The notes under the pieces: generated by a model
What the model saw: the letters and a program-made list of their open reading frames with translations, nothing else
Told to the model about the DNA's origin: nothing
Database searches by the model: none
Made by a program: the position numbers and the translations under genes
Shown here: positions 55,456 to 64,000 of the stretch, one piece after another
How the letters are laid out: each line of letters opens with the position of its first letter
Position numbering within the stretch: position 1 is the first letter of the stretch
Origin: Candidatus Synechococcus calcipolaris G9
Lineage (GTDB): Bacteria; Cyanobacteriota; Cyanobacteriia; Thermosynechococcales; Thermosynechococcaceae
Length of the DNA stretch: 64,000 bases
Direction: 5' to 3'
NCBI RefSeq assembly: GCF_029582805.1
Contig: NZ_JAKKUT010000002.1
Location: forward strand, 124,001-188,000

Positions 55456-57711
55456 GTGCGAGTGCCACTTGATTGTTATCGTATCTTAGGGGTTCCTATT
55501 CAGGCAACGCCGGAACAGATCGAAGCAGCCTACGGCGATCGCCTGCAACAGTCCCCCTCTCCCCAGCATTCCCCCACAACCTTAACCACGCGCCATGAAC
55601 TGATTGATCAGGCCTATGCCATTCTCAGTGAGCCGGAACAACGGCAGGCCTACGATCGCACCTGTCAGGGGCAACGTCTCAACCCAATCAAGACCGGGAA
55701 GACAACCACAGCCGTTACCCAATCCCTTGGTTTAGAGATTCAGGATAAACAATTGCCCGGTGCCTTGCTCTTGCTCTACGAGTTAAGGGAGTTTGAACAG
55801 GTGGTGAATTTGGGGCAGGTCTATCTCCGCACTGATATTTCTGACTTGCGGCGGCCCTACACTGGCACTGCAATTTCTGAGGCAGATATTACCCTTACCG
55901 TGGCCTTAGCCTACTTAGAGATGGGGCGGGAGCAGTGGCAACAAAAACACTACGAACAGGCCGCCTATTCCCTGGAGTCCGGTCTAGGAGTTTTGCGACC
56001 CTCTAGTTTTTTTCCTGAGCTACAACAACAGTTCCAGAGCGAGTTGGATCGGCTTCGCCCCTATCGAATTCTAGAGTTACTGTCCTTGCCCTTAACGGAG
56101 GAGGATAGCCGAGAGCGGGGATTAATGCTCCTCAAGGATATGCTCGGCGATCGCGGTGGCATTGATGGTCGCCATGACGATCGCTCGGGACTAGAGGTGG
56201 AAGATTTCCTCAAGTTTATCCAGCAGTTACGGGCCTATTTGACCGCCGCAGAGCAACAGGAATTATTTGAACGGGAAAGCCGTCGCCCCTCTGCCGTTGC
56301 CAGCTATTTGGCGGTTTACGCTCTGATTGCCCGTGGATTTGCCGAATCTCAACCGGGATTCATTCGCCGAGCCAAGGGGTTGCTCCAGCGGTTGTTACCC
56401 CAACAGGATATTTACCTAGAACTGGCCAGTTGTACGCTTCTGCTGGGCCAGCCCCAGGAGGCCCTAGAGGTTCTAGATCAAAGTAAGGATCACCACGCTA
56501 TTCAATTTATCTATAAATACTCTAGGGATGCCCCGGATGCCTTACCAGGGCTGTACCACTACACGGAACAGTGGCTCCAACAGGATGTCTATCCCTCCTT
56601 TCGGGATCTGGGGACAATGCCGGTGTCCTTGGATGCCTACTTTGCCGACCCGAAAATTCAAGCCTATCTGGAAGCCCTTGTGGCGGAAAGTGAGCAGCCC
56701 CTGACCTCTTCCCCTGCAGTTTCTACCCTGGCTGCCCCCAGTCACTACCCCCAATCCGTGGCATCCACTGAGGTGGCTGCCGCACCCCAACCCGTGGCGG
56801 ATCCCTGGGAAAATCGTCCCTCCCCAGGGCAATCCTCCCGCCAATCCTTCGTGAGTCCACCGTTGACGGCCCCCACGACCTCAACAACCGTGAATCCCTG
56901 GGAATTTCCGAAGATAGCCCAGCCCTTAGAATCACCCCAGCCCAGTTACCATCAGGTTAATTCTGGGTCAACCCCTGCGCCCATTGAATCCCCAACGGGT
57001 TCTGAGTATCCTACATCTCATTCCATCTCTGCGGGCCCCACTGAAGCCCCACCGAGGCGATCGCCCCGGAAAGAATCTCCAGGAAAGTCTCCTCTCCCCA
57101 AACCTTCCAGTAGTTCCAACGCCCAAAGGTGGCCGTGGTTGGCTTTCGCCCTAGGTAGCGTCATCGTTGTTTTGGGTTTAGGGATGGGTGCCCATCACGT
57201 CATGACCCGTGAGCAACCCAGCGAAGTCCCTGAACCGATACCCCCGGAGACGGAGGTTGAATCCTTCCCCTTACCTGTGGCAACGACGATTCCGCCAGAA
57301 GTGTCTCCCTCCCCCACACCGGAGGCAACCCTAACGGAGGCCATTGCCCGCGATCGCCTACGAACCTGGCAAAAAATGAAGTCCCTTGCCCTGGGTTCGG
57401 AGTATCAAACCCAAGGATTAGAGAGCATTTTGGCGGAACCGACCCTGAGCCGTTGGCAGGATTCTTCGCGGCAGAATCAATCGGCCAAGACCCATTGGCA
57501 ATATAAACGCCAGGATGTTGAAATTACGGAGGTGCGATCCCTGGCTCCCGATCGGGTAGAAGTCGTCGCCAAGGTTGAGGAGGAAGCTAACCTGTACCAG
57601 AATGGACAACCCCGGAATGACGGTTCCTATATTGATAGTTACCAAGTCCGATATATCTTTGTACGCCAGAATGATCAATGGTTAATTCAAGATATGCGGG
57701 TGATTAGCTAG
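55456..57711 (+). CDS. ftn2: Cell division protein ZipN/Ftn2 (ARC6 homologue)
   Basis: ZipN/Ftn2 anchors FtsZ at the septum in cyanobacteria and is the ancestor of plant ARC6. The 751-residue protein begins with a J-like domain (MRVPLDCYRILGVPIQATPE to about residue 65), then a long helical region, a Pro/Ser-rich linker about 450-570, one membrane helix (LAFALGSVIVVLGLGMGA about 584-605), and an IMS/DUF4101 C-terminal domain (DRLRTWQKMKSLALGSEY to the end). GTG 55456 is preferred as homologues start MRVPLDCY; the frame extends to 55387. The linker is longer than in some relatives. Confidence 0.92.
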   Translation: MRVPLDCYRILGVPIQATPEQIEAAYGDRLQQSPSPQHSPTTLTTRHELIDQAYAILSEPEQRQAYDRTCQGQRLNPIKTGKTTTAVTQSLGLEIQDKQLPGALLLLYELREFEQVVNLGQVYLRTDISDLRRPYTGTAISEADITLTVALAYLEMGREQWQQKHYEQAAYSLESGLGVLRPSSFFPELQQQFQSELDRLRPYRILELLSLPLTEEDSRERGLMLLKDMLGDRGGIDGRHDDRSGLEVEDFLKFIQQLRAYLTAAEQQELFERESRRPSAVASYLAVYALIARGFAESQPGFIRRAKGLLQRLLPQQDIYLELASCTLLLGQPQEALEVLDQSKDHHAIQFIYKYSRDAPDALPGLYHYTEQWLQQDVYPSFRDLGTMPVSLDAYFADPKIQAYLEALVAESEQPLTSSPAVSTLAAPSHYPQSVASTEVAAAPQPVADPWENRPSPGQSSRQSFVSPPLTAPTTSTTVNPWEFPKIAQPLESPQPSYHQVNSGSTPAPIESPTGSEYPTSHSISAGPTEAPPRRSPRKESPGKSPLPKPSSSSNAQRWPWLAFALGSVIVVLGLGMGAHHVMTREQPSEVPEPIPPETEVESFPLPVATTIPPEVSPSPTPEATLTEAIARDRLRTWQKMKSLALGSEYQTQGLESILAEPTLSRWQDSSRQNQSAKTHWQYKRQDVEITEVRSLAPDRVEVVAKVEEEANLYQNGQPRNDGSYIDSYQVRYIFVRQNDQWLIQDMRVIS

Positions 57712-57767
57712 GGGCTATCGCACCTGAAATCAACCCTTAATAAGCTTAAAATTCATCGTCAAGATTC

Positions 57768-58769
57768 ATGATCACAGTGGCACCATCTCCCAGGGGCTTT
57801 GAGTCAGTGGTGGGACAGGATCAGGCCCTTACCCTGTTGCGCCAAGGTCTTCGCCGCGATCGCATTGCTCCCGCCTATTTGTTTACTGGCCCGGAGGGTG
57901 TGGGCCGATCCCTGACGGCACGATTATTTATTCAAGAAATTTTATGCTCCCATGCACCACAGCAGCAGCCGCACCTAGAAAATCACCCCGATGTGCTGTG
58001 GTTGGAGCCGACCTATTTACACCAGGGTAAACTCTATACCAAAACCCAACTCCTTGCCCAAGAACAAACTCTACCGAAAACTCGTCCCCAAATCCGCCTG
58101 GATCAAATTCGCCAACTCGGCCAACACCTAGGCCGCCCGCCCCTTTCTGCGCCGCGATCGCTGGTGGTCATTGATCAGGCGGAAACCATGGCGGAAGGAG
58201 CGGCTAATGGTCTACTAAAGACCCTGGAGGAGCCAGGGCGGGCCACAATCATTTTAATTGCCCCCAGTGACACCGCCCTCTTACCCACATTGGTGTCCCG
58301 ATGTCAAAAAGTGCCCTTTTATCGGTTAAGTCACAGGGATTTAGAGCGTGTCCTCAGCCAAGTGGCCCCCCCGGAGTTTATTCAGGCGGATCATCCCTAT
58401 CTCATGGATTTGGCGGCGGGTAGTCCTGGGGCGGCCCTTCACCACTGGCAGGTATGGCAAGCCATTCCAGGGGAAATTCTTGAGGCGGTCTTGGCCCTCG
58501 ATCGCCCCCAACCCCTACGGGATCGCCTAGAACTGGCCAAAACCCTGGGTCAAACCCTGGAATTAGACCAGCAAATTTGGCTTCTGGGTTTAATGCAGCA
58601 GGTTCTCTGGCAACGGGCCCTGGATCACCACTGCCCCCACCAATGCCAACCCCTATTGACTCTCCTTGAGCAGGCCCGCCAGCATTTAATCCACTATGTG
58701 CAGCCGCGTTTGGTGTGGGAAGTCACCCTACTGGGGTTGAATCTGGAGCACCCGTTCTTGGGGGTCTAG
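57768..58769 (+). CDS. holB: DNA polymerase III subunit delta'
   Basis: The delta' subunit of the clamp loader. The 333-residue protein has the AAA+ fold: [19 protein letters not shown], a Walker A-like [46 protein letters not shown] and the sensor region [18 protein letters not shown], with the SRC motif. The Walker A Lys is replaced by Arg (GVGRS), a change to expect in a subunit not needed for ATP binding. The last 42 bases overlap the convergent topoisomerase gene. Confidence 0.92.
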   Translation: MITVAPSPRGFESVVGQDQALTLLRQGLRRDRIAPAYLFTGPEGVGRSLTARLFIQEILCSHAPQQQPHLENHPDVLWLEPTYLHQGKLYTKTQLLAQEQTLPKTRPQIRLDQIRQLGQHLGRPPLSAPRSLVVIDQAETMAEGAANGLLKTLEEPGRATIILIAPSDTALLPTLVSRCQKVPFYRLSHRDLERVLSQVAPPEFIQADHPYLMDLAAGSPGAALHHWQVWQAIPGEILEAVLALDRPQPLRDRLELAKTLGQTLELDQQIWLLGLMQQVLWQRALDHHCPHQCQPLLTLLEQARQHLIHYVQPRLVWEVTLLGLNLEHPFLGV

Positions 58770-61223
58770 GGGGGCGATCGCTTCCCCGGAGCCGTCTTTG
58801 TTTTGGATGACGATTTTACTGGGTTGGAGTCGGTAACTGCGCTCCTGATTCGTGACCAAGGTAAGGCTATCCAGGGGCGGGATAAGGGCCACCAGAGCAT
58901 CTTTTTTGGTTCGTAGGGGCATGGCCATTAAGCCCACATGGCCTAAATCCATCAAAGGGACGAGGGGCAGGGGCAGATTTTTGCCATAGCCGAGGGCGGT
59001 GATCAACAGGAGATTATCCATGGACTCAAGGGCGATCGCCCCGACGATCGTCTCTGCCCGACCCAAGCGAAGGGCCACCTGGCCCTGATTGAGCCGACCA
59101 GTTTGGGGAATCTTTTCCGGTAAGAGGTGGAGGAGGCGACCACGGGATGTGGCAATGACAAGGTGCTGCTCCGGTAGCAGCGGAATTACCCAACCGAGGC
59201 GATCGCCCGGTTTCAGCTTGGTCAGTTGTAGGCCGCGCCCACTAATATCCTCCAGTTCAGCGGCAGGAATTCCTTTGATCCGGCCCTGGTGGGTCAGGAG
59301 TACCATTAACACCTCGTCCAGCGATTTCGGGGCAATCGATTCCGGTGGTGGTAAATAGTAATCAATCAATGGGTCTGCCTGGGCCGAATCCGACAGTAGG
59401 GTGGGCAGGGGTAAACCGCGATCGCGGCGAGAGCCATAGGGCAAACGATCCAAGGGGAGGGGATAGACCTTACCCCCATCACTAAAGACCCAGAGGCGAT
59501 CGCTTTGGCTGGCCCCCTGCTGCCACACCACATACTCACTGGCCAAGGGTTGCCATTCCCCTAGGGGAGCCAAGGAGCGGGCGGTGGCGGGGCCCGATAC
59601 ACAACGACCATAGCCTTTGTTATTAATTTCTAGCCAAACAGAGCGGGCCTCCGGGGAACTCAGTTCAATGCCCAGATCTGCGTCCTCATTGTCCATGGGC
59701 ATTTCTGCCTCGGTTTCTTCCCCGACCCCCAAAATACGAGTCCGGCGGGGATCCCCATGGCGACGCTTGAGTTCCCGCAGTTCTTTTTTCAGAGCCTTTA
59801 GACGTTCTTTGCGACTAGATAGCAGGGTTTCCAAGGCTTGAATCCGCTCCCTAAGTTCTTGGTATTCCTGATTGAGTCGCTCTTGCTCCAGGTGGGTCAA
59901 TTGCCGCAGGGGTAGGGCCAACAGGGCCGCCCCTTGGCGATCGCTGAGATTAAATTCCTGGATCAGGGTATGCTTTGCCGTCGCACCATCGGCGGATTGA
60001 CGCAAAATTTCAATCAGACGATCCACATTCCCTAGACCCTGAAGGAGTCCTTCCACTACATGGGCCCGCTCCTGGGCCTGGGTCAACTCATGGCGGTAAC
60101 GGCGGCTGAGGGTCTCTTCCCGAAAGGTTAGAAATTCTTCCAAAACCTGCTTGATGGATAACTGCTGGGGTTGATTGTCCACCAGAGCCAAAACATTCAC
60201 ACCAAAATTCGTCTGTAGGGCCGTCAAGCGGTACAACTGCTCCAGCAAGGGTTGGGGTTGGGCATCCCGCTTTAGTTCAATCACCACCCGCATACCATCG
60301 CGATCGCTCTCATCCCGCAGATCCGCAACTCCGTCAATCCGTCCCTGGTTCACCAATGCGGCTATTTTTTCAATCCAGGCCGCCTTATTCACTTGGTAGG
60401 GCAGTTCGGTGACAATCAGGGCTTGCCGCCAATGGCGACCCCGGCCAGGTTGGATATCCTCAATGTGAACCACCCCCCGCAGGGTAATGCCACCCCGGCC
60501 CGTTGCATAGGCCTGGTGAATATCCTCGGCATTGGTGATGATGCCCCCCGTGGGAAAATCTGGCCCCGGTAAATGGAGTAACAATTCCCCTAGGGTTAAA
60601 TCCGGGCGATCGATGAGGGCAATCAGTCCATCCACCACTTCCCCTAGATTGTGGGGGGGAATATTGGTGGCCATGCCCACGGCAATGCCGGAGGAGCCAT
60701 TTAACAACAGGATCGGCAACTGGGCTGGCAACACCAGGGGTTCCTGTTGGGAATTATCAAAGTTGGGAACAAAATCAACGGTGGATTCCCCCACGTCCCC
60801 AAGGAGGGTTTGGTGGGCAATGGGGGCCAGGCGGGTTTCCGTATAGCGCATTGCCGCTGGGGGATCGTCATCCACGGAGCCGAAATTACCATGGCCCGCC
60901 AAGAGGGGATAGCGACTACTAAAGGTTTGAACGAGGCGGACGAGGGCATCGTAAACCGCTTGATCGCCGTGGGGATGGTATTTACCTAGGACATCCCCAA
61001 CAACACGGGCACATTTCCGGTAGGGGCGATCGGGGGTTAATCCCAGTTCGTGCATGGCATAGAGAATGCGGCGATGCACAGGCTTGAGGCCATCTCGCAC
61101 ATCCGGTAGGGCCCGTCCCACAATGACGCTCATGGCGTATTCCAAGTAGGATTGCTGCATTTCAAGGTGCAAGGGAGTGGAAATGACCTGTCCTTGGGAG
61201 AGAAGATCTAACTGTTTTGCCAT
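58728..61223 (-). CDS. DNA gyrase/topoisomerase IV subunit A
   Basis: The 831-residue subunit cleaves and rejoins DNA. The N-terminal winged-helix part has [20 protein letters not shown] and [14 protein letters not shown], and Tyr127 of the catalytic site is in [15 protein letters not shown] coiled-coil and tower region (about 430-490) precede a C-terminal beta-pinwheel. I do not find the GyrA box (QRRGGKG), so this is more like the ParC-type second GyrA paralogue seen in cyanobacteria. ATG 61223 starts [14 protein letters not shown]; the frame continues back to 61292 without support. The gene's end overlaps holB by 42 bases. Confidence 0.93.
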   Translation of the reverse strand: MAKQLDLLSQGQVISTPLHLEMQQSYLEYAMSVIVGRALPDVRDGLKPVHRRILYAMHELGLTPDRPYRKCARVVGDVLGKYHPHGDQAVYDALVRLVQTFSSRYPLLAGHGNFGSVDDDPPAAMRYTETRLAPIAHQTLLGDVGESTVDFVPNFDNSQQEPLVLPAQLPILLLNGSSGIAVGMATNIPPHNLGEVVDGLIALIDRPDLTLGELLLHLPGPDFPTGGIITNAEDIHQAYATGRGGITLRGVVHIEDIQPGRGRHWRQALIVTELPYQVNKAAWIEKIAALVNQGRIDGVADLRDESDRDGMRVVIELKRDAQPQPLLEQLYRLTALQTNFGVNVLALVDNQPQQLSIKQVLEEFLTFREETLSRRYRHELTQAQERAHVVEGLLQGLGNVDRLIEILRQSADGATAKHTLIQEFNLSDRQGAALLALPLRQLTHLEQERLNQEYQELRERIQALETLLSSRKERLKALKKELRELKRRHGDPRRTRILGVGEETEAEMPMDNEDADLGIELSSPEARSVWLEINNKGYGRCVSGPATARSLAPLGEWQPLASEYVVWQQGASQSDRLWVFSDGGKVYPLPLDRLPYGSRRDRGLPLPTLLSDSAQADPLIDYYLPPPESIAPKSLDEVLMVLLTHQGRIKGIPAAELEDISGRGLQLTKLKPGDRLGWVIPLLPEQHLVIATSRGRLLHLLPEKIPQTGRLNQGQVALRLGRAETIVGAIALESMDNLLLITALGYGKNLPLPLVPLMDLGHVGLMAMPLRTKKDALVALIPPLDSLTLVTNQERSYRLQPSKIVIQNKDGSGEAIAPLDPQERVLQIQPQ

Positions 61224-61388
61224 AGGGGTTTGACGGGGGCTGTGATCACTGTTCCCCAACATACAGCGATTTTTAGGGGAATGGCCCAGCAAGATTCCTT
61301 TTCCCCGGTCTAGTTAAAGGGAATGGTTTACCCTAGGGGTGGTATGAAATCTGTTAGGTTCTGGTTATTGTAGGCCGCTTCTTTTCCC

Positions 61389-62789
61389 TTGAACAGTCCA
61401 ATTTTGCCGATCCAACTGCCCCCCATCGCGCCGGATGAGACCTTGGAGGAGGTGATTTGCCAAGCCTTTGTCCAACCGGTTTTGTATGCCCTTGGCTTTG
61501 GCGATCGCGACATCATTCGTTCCTTTGAAACGGGGGCAGGAACGGTGGATTTTGCGGCAGCCTATCCCTGTGCTGATGATCCTCCCTTTGGGGACACTCA
61601 GAAGCAGCCCTACCTGATTGTGGAAGTGAAGCCACCGGCCAAGCGATCTCGCAATACTCCCAGCCAAACTGTGCCATTAAGCCTAGAGGAAGGAACGGCC
61701 CACCAGATGCGGGCGATCGCCCAACTGAAGGAGTATCTTTTTGGCCCAAACTGTCAGTCAACCCAATGGGGTCTGATCACCAATGGTCGCCACCTGCAAC
61801 TCTTTCGCCGCCATGGGATTGTCATTTATCCCGTTACCCCCAGCCTGGAAATTTTCCCCCAGGGGATGCCAGGGGTGATCAAACAATTGAAGCAATGGCT
61901 CCAGGAGCCGCCCCGTGCCCTAACGGTTTCCGTTTACAACAATAAAGGAGGCGTGGGTAAAACCACCACCACCATTAATCTAGGGGCCACCCTGGCGATC
62001 TCGAATCAAAAAGTGCTGTTAATTGATTTTGACTCCCAGGGGGATCTGAGCCGTTCCCTAGAATTAACCCCCACCGAAACCTGTTTATCCCAATGCTTAA
62101 CGGAGGGCGATCGGGATATTTACCAAACCATTCGCCCCTTTAATCTACACATTAAGTCTGGCCAACGGGTCAAAACTGCCCATATCTTTGATGTCATTCC
62201 CGCCGATAGTCACTTAGATCACGTCATTCTGCAAACAGCGATCGCCCCTGACCAAGGCATGACCCAACTGCGGGAAAAGATTAAACCACTCCAAAATGAT
62301 TATGACTATATCCTGATTGATTGCCCCACCCAATGGCTCTTTTTTAGTAAAAGCGGCCTCTATGCCAGTGATGTGGTTTTAATTCCCACCCGCCATACGG
62401 ATCTGTCCTCCCTCAATAATGCGGCACGGGTCATTCGCCAATTTATTCATGGTGAAATGCGCCAATGTCGCCAGGATGGTGGCCCCCTCGCCCTACCCAT
62501 TTTCTTTAATGGAGCCCCAAATACGGGCAAGGCCATCGAGGTGGCCCAAACGGAAATTCAGGAAATGATTGCCAAGTCCAGCGAACTTATCCCCTACTTT
62601 TGGCCCCAGAAGCGGATGGGTCAGGATAACCGCACGGTCTTTAATCTGCCGGAATACGCCATTATTGCCCGTGCCGCCTTTGCCCGCGTACCAGCGGTGT
62701 TCAAAGATAAGCGCGTGCTAGGATTTTATCAAAATTTAGTGACTGAGTATTTTCTGGACATTGCCGATAGCAATGGCGATCGCCCTTAG
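61389..62789 (+). CDS. Nuclease-like (HsdR_N-type) domain fused to ParA/MinD-like ATPase
   Basis: A 466-residue fusion. Residues about 15-165 resemble the N-terminal endonuclease-type domain of type I restriction HsdR proteins: LYALGFGDRDIIRSFETG, then GTVDFAAAYP with Asp54, and PYLIVEVKPPAKR with Glu79 and Lys81, the PD-(D/E)XK arrangement. Later WGLITNGRHLQLFRRHG is also seen in that domain. Residues about 176-460 are a ParA-family ATPase with the deviant Walker A NNKGGVGKTTTTINLG (Lys186 and Lys191), VLLIDFDSQGDLS, and DYILIDCPTQW. No ParB gene, methyltransferase or specificity subunit is near. The start TTG 61389 is tentative. It lies divergent from the topoisomerase gene. Confidence 0.85.
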   Translation: MNSPILPIQLPPIAPDETLEEVICQAFVQPVLYALGFGDRDIIRSFETGAGTVDFAAAYPCADDPPFGDTQKQPYLIVEVKPPAKRSRNTPSQTVPLSLEEGTAHQMRAIAQLKEYLFGPNCQSTQWGLITNGRHLQLFRRHGIVIYPVTPSLEIFPQGMPGVIKQLKQWLQEPPRALTVSVYNNKGGVGKTTTTINLGATLAISNQKVLLIDFDSQGDLSRSLELTPTETCLSQCLTEGDRDIYQTIRPFNLHIKSGQRVKTAHIFDVIPADSHLDHVILQTAIAPDQGMTQLREKIKPLQNDYDYILIDCPTQWLFFSKSGLYASDVVLIPTRHTDLSSLNNAARVIRQFIHGEMRQCRQDGGPLALPIFFNGAPNTGKAIEVAQTEIQEMIAKSSELIPYFWPQKRMGQDNRTVFNLPEYAIIARAAFARVPAVFKDKRVLGFYQNLVTEYFLDIADSNGDRP

Positions 62790-62801
62790 AAACTGAGTTC
62801 C

Positions 62802-63608
62802 CTAGATAGCCCGATGGAGGTACTGCACGCAGGTCAAATCCACATGGGTCGCTGCCCCCGCCTGGCCCTGTAAGACCTGAAATGGTGCATCTGGTTCCCC
62901 TAAACAATCCAGAACCAGCAGGGCCCCATCAAAATTATGGTGGCGGGTGTAGTCCGTAACGGTAACAATGGTCGCCAAACCACTGGCTTGGGCAGACACT
63001 AAACCATTGCGAGAATCCTCAAAGGCAAGGCAGGCCTGGGGGGGAAGGGCCATTTTTTCTAAGGTATAGCGATAAATATCTGGGGCCGGTTTTTTGGCAG
63101 GAACCATATCTCCGGCGGCGATCACTTCAAACCAGGAGAGACTATCGTCACCCAGGGTGTGCTCTAGGAGGGCGGTCACATTGGCCGGGGTGGTCGTAGT
63201 GGCGATCGCCAATCGCAATCCAGCTTGCCGTGCTTCCATTAGGAGTCGTTTCACCCCCGGACGCAGGGGAATAACTCCTTCGGATAATAGTCGAGTATAG
63301 TGGTGAGTCTTGGCTCGATGTAGCTCTGCAATCATCTCCTGAAGATGGTTGGGGCGGGGCCAGTCCGGGCGAAATTGATCTAGATAAAACTGCATCCGCT
63401 CCTTGCCCCCAGCCACCGCCAAGAGCTTGCCATAGAGATCAATATCCCAGTGCCAATCCAGTCCGGACTCTTCAAAGGCTTGGTTAAAGGCAAGGCGATG
63501 GCCATCTCGCTCCGTATCTGCCAGCGTGCCATCGACATCAAATATCAATGCTTCCAAAGTATTTAGTTTGTCAGTATCTAGCTTGTCTAAATCTTGCAAA
63601 TTCGCCAT
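62802..63608 (-). CDS. HAD-family hydrolase, CbbY/phosphoglucomutase-like
   Basis: A 268-residue phosphatase or phosphomutase with the HAD catalytic site IFDVDGTLADTERDGH, whose two Asp residues start and stabilise the phosphoenzyme, motif II Thr region AIATTTTPANV, motif III Lys in PAKKPAPDIYR, and ACLAFEDSRNGLVSAQ at motif IV. The blocks fit the CbbY subgroup (xylulose-1,5-bisphosphate phosphatase in phototrophs). ATG 63608 is preferred to the longer frame to 63713, which overlaps the next gene. It is convergent with the fusion gene. Confidence 0.88.
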   Translation of the reverse strand: MANLQDLDKLDTDKLNTLEALIFDVDGTLADTERDGHRLAFNQAFEESGLDWHWDIDLYGKLLAVAGGKERMQFYLDQFRPDWPRPNHLQEMIAELHRAKTHHYTRLLSEGVIPLRPGVKRLLMEARQAGLRLAIATTTTPANVTALLEHTLGDDSLSWFEVIAAGDMVPAKKPAPDIYRYTLEKMALPPQACLAFEDSRNGLVSAQASGLATIVTVTDYTRHHNFDGALLVLDCLGEPDAPFQVLQGQAGAATHVDLTCVQYLHRAI

Positions 63609-63637
63609 GGCAGAACCTAAGGGTGACCATTGGGATT

Positions 63638-64000
63638 TTAATGGAGAGCTTGGATTTTCAGTAAGCGTACCCGACTGGCTAGGGGGTTGGAAATGGCTTC
63701 CCGAAACTGCCACGTCTCTTGGGGCTGCATTTGATAAACCTGAACAGCAATCTGGCCAATCCGCTGCCCTTCATCATCATAGAGTTCAAAATCAACCTGC
63801 ACTAGTTTATAAAGGTTGGGACTGTGATTTTTGACCACACCAATCAGGTAGGGAACTCCAGATTCTAATTGCCATTGATAATCAATCAGGCTAATCGTAT
63901 CCTGGGGTGGCATTTGCATGGCCCGTTCAACATTAGCCTGGCGATGACTCCATTGACCCATGTGGTAGCTGAACACGACTAAAAAGCTGCAAAGGGCGGC
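63638..64000 (-). CDS. FxLYD domain protein, 3' part
   Basis: The frame runs to the right edge without a start, so the N terminus is missing; 120 residues are visible. At the edge the reading is ALCSFLVVFSYHMG, a likely membrane anchor. The rest holds an FxLYD domain with YLIGVVKNHSPNLYKLVQVD and FELYDDEGQRIGQ, and ends RVRLLKIQALH. A GTG at 63976 is inside the hydrophobic segment, so it is not the true start. Such proteins are exported or membrane-anchored beta-sandwiches of unknown function. It precedes the HAD gene on the same strand by 29 bases. Confidence 0.8.
   Translation of the reverse strand, partial: AALCSFLVVFSYHMGQWSHRQANVERAMQMPPQDTISLIDYQWQLESGVPYLIGVVKNHSPNLYKLVQVDFELYDDEGQRIGQIAVQVYQMQPQETWQFREAISNPLASRVRLLKIQALH

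Noticed and set aside
1-64000. CRISPR arrays, tRNA or rRNA genes, intact transposons
   Set aside because: No regularly spaced repeats, cloverleaf sequences, rRNA stretches or transposase reading frames were recognised on either strand.

Overview
The window is a piece of a cyanobacterial chromosome. It contains ndhC/ndhJ, a ZipN/Ftn2-type cell division gene, a CtpB/CtpC-like protease, several families restricted to cyanobacteria (DUF2949, DUF4346, the NIL-domain ferredoxin) and very many copies of the cyanobacterial HIP1 octamer GCGATCGC. ndhC is followed directly by ndhJ with no ndhK between them. I recall this arrangement from Thermosynechococcus, so a Thermosynechococcus or Synechococcus PCC 6312-like unicellular lineage is my best guess, from memory only. 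No rRNA, tRNA, CRISPR array or intact insertion sequence was seen.

Layout. 1-7.4 kb: a partial nitrilase-family gene, a small membrane protein, the agmatine-to-putrescine pair aguA-aguB, a secreted protein, a C-terminal processing protease, a SRPBCC protein and an unrecognised conserved protein. 7.5-23.7 kb: a co-directional surface-glycan cluster with two sugar-nucleotide epimerases, a DegT aminotransferase, a full asparagine synthase with a broken copy beside it, two DUF29 genes, a formyltransferase-like protein, three related glycosyltransferases, a methyltransferase, a transglutaminase-like protein and two membrane-anchored serine hydrolases. Its core, about 13.5-22.3 kb, is very AT-rich. 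I saw no HIP1 site from about 12.08 to 22.29 kb, which fits horizontal acquisition.

24-34.3 kb is housekeeping: cobK, YbjN and DUF2993 proteins, SpoIID, a response regulator, proS, a methyltransferase and an RNase II/R-family gene. 34.3-35.55 kb is a small scar region: the first part of a deoC gene cut off by an xisH-xisI pair, followed by a decayed DUF433/DUF5615 toxin-antitoxin pair. 35.6-50.8 kb continues with a flotillin-like protein, a CPA1 antiporter and PBP2, a degenerate receiver protein, a diheme cytochrome c, thiO, argJ, a pentapeptide-repeat protein coupled to a GIDE-domain membrane protein, pyrR and murC-murB. 50.8-64 kb holds a glycosyltransferase-TPR protein, a retropepsin-like protease with a small partner, ndhC-ndhJ, a NIL ferredoxin, pdhA, zipN/ftn2, holB, a GyrA/ParC subunit, an unusual nuclease-like/ParA fusion, a CbbY-type HAD phosphatase and a partial FxLYD protein.

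Most worth following up are the nuclease-like/ParA fusion (61.4-62.8 kb), the xisHI insertion in deoC with its dead toxin-antitoxin neighbour, the asnB remnant, and the glycan island with its transglutaminase-like and serine-hydrolase proteins. All calls come from reading the sequence and from memory of the families. No database search was possible.
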